In this document: positions 13,521-19,762 of the stretch, in pieces
Layout of the letters: every line of letters starts with the position of its first letter
How positions within the stretch are numbered: the stretch's first letter is position 1
Assembly (NCBI GenBank): GCA_040007395.1
Contig: JBDTVG010000038.1
Coordinates: 1-19,762 of the forward strand
DNA from: DATGFK01 sp040007395
Lineage (GTDB): Bacteria; Chloroflexota; Anaerolineae; Aggregatilineales; UBA2796
DNA: 19,762 nucleotides
Direction: 5' to 3'
The notes under the pieces: generated by a model
Seen by the model: only the letters and a program-made list of their open reading frames with translations
Told to the model about the DNA's origin: nothing
The model's database searches: none
Position numbers and translations under genes: made by a program

Positions 13521-16196
13521 CTAAAAACTATCGAGTTCTCGGCGCAACCGTTCGCGTGCGGCGAGCAATGCAGCGTGGTTGGCCTGATCAAGAGGATATT
13601 TGAGGGCGGCTTCCAGATAAATGAGCGCTGCATCTGGTTCGTTCAACGTATCGAGGACATCGGCTAAGGCCAGCGTCAGTTGAACGCGGTGCATCGGAGA
13701 TTGGTCATAGTGCAATGCACTTATCAGGATAGATTGGGCGCTGTCGAGTTCGCCCCAGTTGAACAGGATATGCGCCAAGCCTAGCGCGGCATCTGCGTCT
13801 TGTGGCTGTGCCGCCAACACGCGGCGATAGGCGGCTTCGGCCTGCGCTTTGATCGCTGGATCGGGGTTGGTATCCAGCATGACTCGGCTGGCTTCACCCA
13901 CCAGATAATCGGTATCAGCCAGCCATGCGGGATAGCGCTGTTGGGCTTGCCGCGCCAACTGGATAGCTCGTTCGGGTTCATGGCGAACCGTCAATACGAA
14001 GTGCGCCCAATCTAGCATCAGTCCGGCTTCGGTAGGCCATTGGCTTGCGGCAATCGCATAGAAGCGATCCGCCTGATCCAACGATTGCGGAGTCGGTGAG
14101 CCATACACGGCCCGATGAGCACGCTGCAACGTGAGCGTAACATCGTAGCCGTTCAAGACACTGGCTCGATCCATCAACGCGCTGGCATTGTTTAATAGCG
14201 GCTCCGATTGGGGCGAGGTACTCAATCCCGCCGATAACAGACTGCCACTGGCAAAGCCCAGCAGCCGATCATCATAGGGTTTGAGGGCGACTGCGGCTAA
14301 CATGACATCGGCACGGCGATTGGGATCGGCCTGATTAAAGGCGACACGCACCAGATCATCGGCTCCCGCATCGGCAATCCACCAACCACTTACCAGCAGC
14401 ATCGCTACCATTAGAAGCGCAGATCGGCGTTGGCGGCGCATCGACCACAACGCCAATATCGCAAGCGGTGCGATATAGATCGCGCTGTTGACGATTAGTA
14501 GAGTCCGCAGACTATCGACTTGAAACTCCGCTAAGGTAGCCAGCAGCGAACTGGTTAGCCGAGCTTGAAGCACTACCACTAACAGCACAATGCCAATGAT
14601 TAGGGCGGCATTGCGCCAGCGCTGTTTCGTCCCGACCAGCGCCAGAAGTGTCAGACACAACGCCAGCACGCCGCCCATTCGCAGCGCGTTCTCTGTGATT
14701 ATGCCTGTCAGCGATGGTGCCGCAGCAAGTGACCATATTAGCAGCCATGCCGAAAGCGCCAACCCGACTCGCCAGAGTCGGTTGGTGGCAGGCCACCCAC
14801 GCGGCGACTCTGCGCGGAGGGCAGCCCCCAACAGCAATCCTAAGGTTGCCCAGAACAACCACTCGCTCGTTATGGTGGCAAAGGTAAATTGCAGATCGAC
14901 AAAATGCGCGACCAGAATCGCCAGTGCTGCCGCCGCCATCCAACCGCGTTCGCTCCAAAGGTAGCTTTGCTGCCGCAATACGTGGATCGCTGTCGCGGCG
15001 GCAGCGAGATATACCGCCAACAAACTGATTAGCCCCAACACACCTTGCGTAATGAGTGTATCCAGCAGCATATTATGGGCGCGATCAATGGGCTGTAGTG
15101 CTGGCGTGGTCGCCTGTAGATCGTTGCTGAAATACTGGCGCTCGACAGTTTCAAACATCTCCTGCCCGTAGCCGACCCATGGACGCAGTACACTTAACGA
15201 ATCAGGGTGGCTGTTGGCCTCACGATCAGCGGCAATCATGGTAGGCCAGTGAAGTACAATTTGTGCGGCACTATGCCAGAGCAGCAGGCGAAAGACACTC
15301 GTTTCGCCATCGGTGGATGCGCTCAAGCGCCCGACCAGCGGCACATTCGCAACGGGCGATCCACGCAGATCGAGGGTGTACAGGCTAAAGCCCGCCACTG
15401 CGCCTAAAATCGCTATCCCCGCTAGAAGATAGATCAGCCAGCGCTGCCGATGGGTGATTGCCCACGCCAGTCCAAACGTCAAGAGTCCGGCTGCCAAGCC
15501 AAGCGCTGCCCCTCGCGATTGCGTCAGCAGCAGAAAAATCAGCGACAACAGCAAACTTAGTGCATACAGCCATCTTCGCTTTATGAGGTTGGGTCGATTA
15601 TCGCGCCATTGGGCGATCAGCCCCGCGCCAAGCCACAGCACCGCCATCACGATCCAACTCGCGGCGCGGACGTGTACACCCAACGTGCTTGAGGGACGCA
15701 TCACCCAACCCACCACAAACGGCGAGAGTCCCAACCATTCAAGGATGCCGTAGCTGGCGACTAGCAAACTGGCAACTGCCAGCACAGGCCACGCCAAACC
15801 GCGCTGTCGGCGCGAGAGCAGACTCGCGCCAACAAAGGCCATGAGCAAACTTAATTGCGTTAGGAGTCCCATCCGGCGGTAAATATCGCCAAAGGTGCTA
15901 TGTGCTGCACTCAAGGACAGCAGTGCGCTAACGGCACAGCACAATGCCCACGCGATTACCGTTAGTGTTATTGGCTGGCGCAATAGGGTACGCCGTTCGG
16001 CACTGGAAAGCGATCCCCATGCAGCCAGCGCCGCCAGTCCAATGCCAAGTCCCAACACAGTGATGAGCGTAGCACGCGGACTCTCGAAGCTCTCCACACG
16101 CAGCGGATCGAAGACCAGCGGCAGGCTGGCAAGACTGACCAGCCACCACCAGCCAGCCAGCTTTCGCCACAAGTGCGTAGTGTGCGTCGCCAGCAT
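13521..16196 (-). CDS. O-antigen ligase-like polytopic membrane protein with C-terminal TPR repeats
   Basis: 891 residues. The first two thirds carry many hydrophobic helices. The Wzy_C/O-antigen ligase region includes TQSRGAALGLAAG (225-237), the large extracytoplasmic loop (about 275-375) with R303, W307 and the GYGQEMF segment, and the R372-A-H374-N motif leading into the next helix. These are typical of O-antigen ligases, polymerases and pilin or protein glycosyltransferases of the WaaL/PglL type. From about 680 the protein is soluble and helical with TPR-like units (ALGLAHILFNWGELDSAQSI is one). The protein would join or polymerise lipid-linked glycans on the outer face of the membrane, with the TPR part perhaps holding partners. 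It starts 26 bases after the alpha/beta hydrolase gene, with no strong ribosome binding site. Whether it is a polymerase, ligase or protein glycosyltransferase cannot be decided. Confidence 0.82.
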   Translation of the reverse strand: MLATHTTHLWRKLAGWWWLVSLASLPLVFDPLRVESFESPRATLITVLGLGIGLAALAAWGSLSSAERRTLLRQPITLTVIAWALCCAVSALLSLSAAHSTFGDIYRRMGLLTQLSLLMAFVGASLLSRRQRGLAWPVLAVASLLVASYGILEWLGLSPFVVGWVMRPSSTLGVHVRAASWIVMAVLWLGAGLIAQWRDNRPNLIKRRWLYALSLLLSLIFLLLTQSRGAALGLAAGLLTFGLAWAITHRQRWLIYLLAGIAILGAVAGFSLYTLDLRGSPVANVPLVGRLSASTDGETSVFRLLLWHSAAQIVLHWPTMIAADREANSHPDSLSVLRPWVGYGQEMFETVERQYFSNDLQATTPALQPIDRAHNMLLDTLITQGVLGLISLLAVYLAAAATAIHVLRQQSYLWSERGWMAAAALAILVAHFVDLQFTFATITSEWLFWATLGLLLGAALRAESPRGWPATNRLWRVGLALSAWLLIWSLAAAPSLTGIITENALRMGGVLALCLTLLALVGTKQRWRNAALIIGIVLLVVVLQARLTSSLLATLAEFQVDSLRTLLIVNSAIYIAPLAILALWSMRRQRRSALLMVAMLLVSGWWIADAGADDLVRVAFNQADPNRRADVMLAAVALKPYDDRLLGFASGSLLSAGLSTSPQSEPLLNNASALMDRASVLNGYDVTLTLQRAHRAVYGSPTPQSLDQADRFYAIAASQWPTEAGLMLDWAHFVLTVRHEPERAIQLARQAQQRYPAWLADTDYLVGEASRVMLDTNPDPAIKAQAEAAYRRVLAAQPQDADAALGLAHILFNWGELDSAQSILISALHYDQSPMHRVQLTLALADVLDTLNEPDAALIYLEAALKYPLDQANHAALLAARERLRRELDSF

Positions 16197-16222
16197 TATC
16201 GCATTTCTATAATTAGCAGCGC

Positions 16223-17014
16223 TTATTTGACTTCGTTTTTGACTTCGTTCAAGAAATTTCGCATTGCCAACAGCACGGCTTGGGGTTGCTCAAGCATCGG
16301 CATGTGACCCGCGTTTTCGACGCTCACCAGCGTCGCAGTGGGGATCAACGCCGCCATCGCATCGGCTTTTTGTGGCGCGATAAGTTGATCGTGGTCGCCG
16401 GTCAGGATCAGTACAGGGATATTGATATGGGGTAGCAGGTCGGTAGAATCGGGACGGGCTGCCATCCCCTTCAGTGTCCCGATAATCCCGCTGGGGCGTG
16501 TATTGAGGATAAGCGTATTCACCTGTTCGATAAAGGTTTCGTCGTCCGGGGTATGGGGCGCAAACAGCTTGGGCAGCATCGCTTGGGCAACGGCACTGCT
16601 GCCCTCAATAAACACTTTTTCGGCGGTCTTATAGCGATTCTTGCGAGCTTCGTCGGAGTCGGCACTGGCCTGTGAACTGATTAAGCCTAAGGCGCTGAAC
16701 CGTTCTGGGGCCAGCCGCCACAGCGCCAAGGTCACATAGCCACCCATACTGTGACCTATAATGGCTGCCCGCTCAACATCAAGCGAATCAAGCAGTGTCA
16801 GCACATCTTGAGCCATCGTCTCCATATCGTAGGTACCTTCGGGCGCGGGGCTTGCCCCATGTCCGCGCAAATCCAGCGCGATCACCCGATAATCGTTGCT
16901 CAACCCCTGCTGTTGGGTCTGCCAGATGGCGCTGCTGAAAGGAAAGCCATGCAGCAAGACCACAGGGGTTCCTATGCCTTGCTCGGAATAATGTAACGTT
17001 ACGGGATTGGTCAC
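16223..17014 (-). CDS. alpha/beta hydrolase
   Basis: 263 residues from GTG 17014, preferred over ATG 17044 because GGAG lies 7 bases before the GTG and the family homology begins there. The oxyanion strand VVLLHGFPFSS (18-28) and nucleophile elbow IIGHSMGGYV (86-95, Ser89) are present. The catalytic acid is Asp209 in LTGDHDQLI and the histidine is His237 in NAGHMPMLEQP, giving a complete triad in the usual order. A cap region (about 120-190) is helical. Close families include esterases, 3-oxoadipate enol-lactonase-like and haloperoxidase-like enzymes; the substrate is not identifiable. The C-terminus ends in a small duplication, NEVKNEVK, produced by a 12-base tandem repeat. It is probably co-transcribed with the downstream O-antigen-ligase-like gene, without an obvious functional link. 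Confidence 0.88.
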   Translation of the reverse strand: MTNPVTLHYSEQGIGTPVVLLHGFPFSSAIWQTQQQGLSNDYRVIALDLRGHGASPAPEGTYDMETMAQDVLTLLDSLDVERAAIIGHSMGGYVTLALWRLAPERFSALGLISSQASADSDEARKNRYKTAEKVFIEGSSAVAQAMLPKLFAPHTPDDETFIEQVNTLILNTRPSGIIGTLKGMAARPDSTDLLPHINIPVLILTGDHDQLIAPQKADAMAALIPTATLVSVENAGHMPMLEQPQAVLLAMRNFLNEVKNEVK

Positions 17015-17173
17015 ACAGTTTCTCCAAATAGATATACTCGACAAAATGTTGTTGCTGAACAGTGGGATTGTAGCAGAGATTGTTCGTGCAAGCGTGTAGT
17101 TGCCACATTTTTGGTGCGGATATGGCGTGGTAATTTCTCAATATCTGTTCATTTTCCTACGCGGCAAAGTGCA

Positions 17174-17202
17174 TTGCATCAATCCGCGAGCGCGACTATA
17201 AT
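17174..17202 (+). promoter_or_regulatory. candidate promoter for the gene at 17276
   Basis: A perfect -10 TATAAT (17197-17202) with a poor -35 TTGCAT (17174-17179) at 17-base spacing. It lies about 73 bases upstream of the ATG. The intergenic region 17015-17275 separates two divergent genes and shows nothing else distinctive. Confidence 0.5.
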
Positions 17203-17275
17203 GCCACATGATGAGGTTAACATTTTACCCACAAAGAACACCTATCCTTCAATATTACAATGGCGGTGACTGTTT

Positions 17276-18331
17276 ATGAGCAACCAACCCCCCGATAATC
17301 AATCGTCTAATAAGAAGTCTATCAAAGACGAAATACAACGTCGTAAAACCGAGCAGATCGGGCGCGATGTAGAAGCACGACGAAATACCCAAACCACGCG
17401 ACCCGTTCCGCCGTCGTCTGCATCAGCTTCGTCTAGCACATCAACCAAGATCACATCGCCACAAGCTGGCGCACAAGCAGGTCGTAACATCGTTGGCAGC
17501 GCGCCCGACCCCGACGGCTCATCGAATAATCAAACGATGATCTTTGCGGCAATTGGCGTGATCATCGTATTAGTCGTGCTGGGGATCGGCTTTGTAGCGT
17601 TTAGCGGCAATCGAAATACGCCCGTGCCGACAGCGCAAGCCCTTGTGCCAAGCGTGGCAGTGCAAGGCGATGCGGCGACACAAGACTCGAATGTTGGCCC
17701 CAGTGTGGCGGGAAATGTGACGTTGGCAACGCTTGTGCCAAGAACGCCCGAAACCGCTACACCATTTCCTAGTGATACACCAGCCCCCTCGAAAACACCG
17801 ACGATTCCGCCGACCACCAGTACCGACGCAACCACTCCTGCGCCTACCAACGCAGACCTAGCCCAAGCGTTACCGACCACAGGCCCTACCATTACGCCTT
17901 CTGGCCCTATCGTTCAGGCAGAGGTCAGCAACTCGAAAGCCTTTAATTCGGCTGCACCCACCTCAGTCGGGCGGCTTTCGCTCGACCCCAAAACTAGTAT
18001 CACCGATGTACACGGTTCGACGTTAGTCTATGTTACCGAAACTGGTCAGCAGTATACAGTAGTGCTGTGGCTTACTAATTCAGCGCAGGAAGCACTGGAT
18101 CGTTATCGGTTAGATATTAGCGGCCTTGATGGCGCACAGCCTATCCACAACATTGGTGATGAAGGGGTCATTGCGGGCCCCAAGAATCAAATCGTGGCAG
18201 AAATCCGTGACCGCAACACAGTGCTTATAGTGTACCGTCCTGTGGCTTCTTCGACAGTGCCTTCACAGCCCTTGACTAGTGATGAGACGCTAACCCTGTT
18301 GAAAGCGCTTTACGCCAGTATTCCGCATTAA
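17276..18331 (+). CDS. single-pass membrane protein of unknown function with Pro/Thr-rich stalk
   Basis: 351 residues. An N-terminal cytoplasmic part of about 87 residues is rich in charged then Ser/Thr/Ala residues (KKSIKDEIQRRKTEQIGRDV at 13-32 could be helical). One membrane helix, MIFAAIGVIIVLVVLGIGFV, is at 88-107. A Pro/Thr/Ser stalk runs to about 205. A C-terminal extracytoplasmic domain of about 135 residues contains a likely beta-rich region (GSTLVYVTETGQQYTVVLWL) followed by ALDRYRLDISGLDGA. I do not recognise the domain and no catalytic motif stands out. The layout is that of a surface-exposed sensor or binding protein. Start ATG 17276 has a weak GGCGGTG upstream. It is a single-gene unit between its own promoter and a strong terminator. 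Confidence 0.8.
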   Translation: MSNQPPDNQSSNKKSIKDEIQRRKTEQIGRDVEARRNTQTTRPVPPSSASASSSTSTKITSPQAGAQAGRNIVGSAPDPDGSSNNQTMIFAAIGVIIVLVVLGIGFVAFSGNRNTPVPTAQALVPSVAVQGDAATQDSNVGPSVAGNVTLATLVPRTPETATPFPSDTPAPSKTPTIPPTTSTDATTPAPTNADLAQALPTTGPTITPSGPIVQAEVSNSKAFNSAAPTSVGRLSLDPKTSITDVHGSTLVYVTETGQQYTVVLWLTNSAQEALDRYRLDISGLDGAQPIHNIGDEGVIAGPKNQIVAEIRDRNTVLIVYRPVASSTVPSQPLTSDETLTLLKALYASIPH

Positions 18332-18355
18332 CAGTTTTCGTGATTGTGAAATCGG

Positions 18356-18389
18356 AAAGTCCGCAGCTTATTACAAGCTGCGGACTTTT
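18356..18389. terminator. strong rho-independent terminator
   Basis: A perfect 14-bp stem, AAAGTCCGCAGCTT (18356-18369) and AAGCTGCGGACTTT (18375-18388), with a 5-base loop ATTAC and a T-rich tail reading rightward (TTTTGTGTT). It ends the membrane-protein gene and also lies 6 bases past the end of the convergent dehydrogenase gene. The A-rich left arm gives U residues in that direction, so it probably works both ways. Confidence 0.9.
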
Positions 18390-18394
18390 GTGTT

Positions 18395-19450
18395 CTAGGG
18401 TTGTGATACGGCGGGCTGAGGCCGGATGTGGATCATGGTTTTGATGTTGCGCTCTGGGTGTTCGTCAATGGCAGTCATCGCTGCCGCAATCTGATCCAAT
18501 GGATAGCGAGCCGTGATCAGCGTATCAATCGGCGCACGACCCGACGCGATCAAGTCGCGTGCCTCGATAAAATCTTCCATGCGGTACATCAGTGAGCCAC
18601 GCAGTTTGAGTTCGCGGTCTTGCACGAGACCCATATTCACTGGGACTTCGTGCGGGAACACGCCTACCACGACCATTGTGCCACCTTTTTTGAGTGCCAA
18701 CATGCCGTCGCGCACCGTACCGCCGACTCCTACGCATTCAATGGCGACATCGAAGATCCGCTCTGCACCATACAGATCGCTACAAAAGTCAGCTAATGGG
18801 GTTTGTTTGACATTTACTGCGTGAGTTGCGCCCAATTCCAGCGCGAGATCAAGTTTGCTCTGGATTGTATCGGTGATGGTGATGTCCTTGATGCCCCACG
18901 CATGGGCGGTGAGTAGGTGCATCAGGCCAATCGTCCCCGCCCCTAGAATCAGCAATCGGCTGTCAGCGTTGATGGGTGCTTCGCGCAGACCGTGTACGCC
19001 GACTGCCAGCGGTTCAACAAACGATCCCTGCTCGAAGGTCATGCCCGCCGACATTTCGATTAGCTTGTTGGCTGGCACCACCAGATATTCGGCAAAGCCG
19101 CCGTCCGATTGGCAGCCGATCACTTTCAGGTTATCGCAGATGTTGTACTTTCCGTTGCGGCAGTTTTCGCACTGCCCGCACACCAGACTCGGCTCAGTCA
19201 GTACCGCTTGCCCGATCTGCCAACCTGTCACATCGGAGCCAAGCATATCGATACGTCCGGCGAATTCGTGTCCCGGCGCAATCGGGCATTGGATATACGG
19301 GTGTTCGCCATAGTAGGCATGAATATCTGAGCCACATACACCACAGGTTTCAATCTTCAACCGCACCTGCCCTGATCCCGGCATGGGTACAGGAGCCTGC
19401 TCCAAAATCAACTTCCGGGGTTCGATCAAGTTAGCACGTAACATCATCAT
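18395..19450 (-). CDS. zinc-dependent medium-chain alcohol/polyol dehydrogenase
   Basis: 351 residues, the usual length for the zinc-binding MDR family. Catalytic zinc ligands are C39 in TCGVCGSDIH, H61-E62 in GHEFAG and E146 in VEPLAV. Structural zinc ligands are C91, C94, C97 and C105 in VCGQCENCRNGKYNIC. The dinucleotide fold has GAGTIG (170-175), followed by an acidic residue (D194 in ITITDT) that favours NAD over NADP. The closest groups are sorbitol/L-iditol, threonine 3- and galactitol-1-phosphate dehydrogenases, so it oxidises a secondary alcohol of a polyol, sugar or amino acid. The exact substrate is not readable. The start ATG 19450 is chosen because AAGGA is about 6 bases upstream, with two further ATG codons following. 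No transporter or kinase is adjacent within the window. Confidence 0.9.
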   Translation of the reverse strand: MMMLRANLIEPRKLILEQAPVPMPGSGQVRLKIETCGVCGSDIHAYYGEHPYIQCPIAPGHEFAGRIDMLGSDVTGWQIGQAVLTEPSLVCGQCENCRNGKYNICDNLKVIGCQSDGGFAEYLVVPANKLIEMSAGMTFEQGSFVEPLAVGVHGLREAPINADSRLLILGAGTIGLMHLLTAHAWGIKDITITDTIQSKLDLALELGATHAVNVKQTPLADFCSDLYGAERIFDVAIECVGVGGTVRDGMLALKKGGTMVVVGVFPHEVPVNMGLVQDRELKLRGSLMYRMEDFIEARDLIASGRAPIDTLITARYPLDQIAAAMTAIDEHPERNIKTMIHIRPQPAVSQP

Positions 19451-19762
19451 AAGTTTCCTTTTTATATATTTACAGCAGTTCTCAACGAGATTGAGCGATT
19501 ACTGGGCGGACGACCACACAGGGTCGCCCCTACAAAATCGGCTTGCTTGGTGTAGGGGCGGGCCTATGTGCTCGCCCGCTATTAGTCAATCAACTCAAAA
19601 TCCGCTCTAAATTTTTACCAATCAATTTTAACAGGCCAAGCCGAAAACCCCACCAAACCTCTTAAGTGGGTGCGAGCAAAAGTTGTCAGGCGACTTGTGG
19701 CGGCACTGAGAAAGGCAAGTTAATCTCATGACTCAGAAAAGCAGCGCGGGCTTTAGCGAGTT
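19451..19762. other. intergenic right edge without an identifiable gene
   Basis: 312 bases upstream of the dehydrogenase gene. It contains the palindromic repeat at 19504-19579 and, beyond it, no frame I can assign. A short minus-strand frame running off the edge (stop at 19686-19688) is too short to judge. An AT-rich stretch (TATATA about 18 bases before the ribosome binding site) precedes the dehydrogenase gene, but no paired -35 is clear. Confidence 0.5.
19504..19579. repeat. intergenic palindromic repeat of the GGGCGACC/CCCCTACA type
   Basis: An imperfect inverted repeat. The left arm starts GGGCGGACGACC and ends GGGTCGCCCCTACA (to 19534). The right arm starts TGTAGGGGCGGGCC (from 19551) and ends GCTCGCCCGC. 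The perfect inner core TGTAGGGGCG pairs with CGCCCCTACA. It encodes nothing and has the look of a multi-copy miniature element. It differs in sequence from the CCTCACCC family at 1151-1308 and 8347-8383. Confidence 0.7.

Noticed and set aside
14512..14964. Frames of 148 and 124 codons on both strands within the O-antigen-ligase-like gene
   Set aside because: Shadows of a GC-rich coding region. The ligase frame has continuous membrane-protein composition and family motifs across the same bases.
17067..17072. TACAAT as -10 of the alpha/beta hydrolase gene (minus strand)
   Set aside because: The only good -35 (TTGCAC) is 13 bases away, too close for sigma-70, and at 17 bases the hexamer is poor.
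18855..19434. Long overlapping plus-strand frames opposite the dehydrogenase gene
   Set aside because: Antisense to a gene with complete zinc and NAD motifs. Composition is Arg/Pro/Ser-rich as expected for shadows.
19504..19579. Possible CRISPR-like or tandem repeat at the right edge
   Set aside because: Only one inverted-repeat unit, with no repeated spacer arrangement. A palindromic intergenic element explains it.
19686..19762. Minus-strand frame running off the right edge (24 codons ending QVA)
   Set aside because: It reads plausibly but is too short, competing frames are also open, and no family can be named. It might be the end of a gene beyond the window.

Overview
This is a bacterial chromosomal window of roughly 52-53 % GC, with compact and mostly minus-strand gene clusters. 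There is no rRNA, tRNA, CRISPR array or phage. Proteins with Pro/Thr-rich stalks beside transmembrane segments, SH3b surface proteins, an O-antigen-ligase/TPR fusion and short GC-rich palindromic repeats suggest a Chloroflexota-like genome. That assignment is inference and no marker gene is present to prove it.

Left end (1-2560) is an accessory island of polymorphic-toxin type. Two copies of the end of an RHS repeat-associated core, about 170 bp each (217-387 and 2293-2462), lie in direct orientation. They bracket a complete minus-strand toxin tip (1312-2433), ending in a YwqJ-like deaminase domain, and its SUKH-3-like immunity gene (669-1127). A miniature palindromic element (1151-1308), flanked by the 6-bp direct repeat AATTCA, has inserted exactly between toxin stop and immunity start. 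The left RHS core copy carries a +1 G frameshift and is dead. The right copy has no good start, so the cassette looks like a stored orphan tip.

2560-3914 holds a DeoR-family repressor divergent from a DUF4406 / nucleoside 2-deoxyribosyltransferase-like gene. The shared intergenic region has a strong sigma-70 promoter overlapped by two 20-bp tandem copies of a TTGCACGA-based site plus one inverted half-site.

3937-13346 is one long minus-strand locus, in transcription order: MarR regulator, two ABC-2 permeases, two ABC ATPases overlapping by 4 nt, three HlyD-type membrane-fusion/adaptor proteins and an SH3b membrane protein. It corresponds to the YbhG-YbhF-YbhS-YbhR type of exporter, with YbhF split into two genes and two additional adaptors. 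One ATPase has lost its H-loop histidine. The MarR gene has a good promoter with a palindrome over its -10, suggesting autoregulation of the locus.

13521-17014 holds an O-antigen ligase-like polytopic protein with TPRs and an alpha/beta hydrolase upstream of it. 17276-18331 is a single-pass membrane protein of unknown function with its own promoter and an excellent terminator. 18395-19450 is a zinc-dependent medium-chain dehydrogenase. The right edge carries another palindromic repeat and no identifiable gene.
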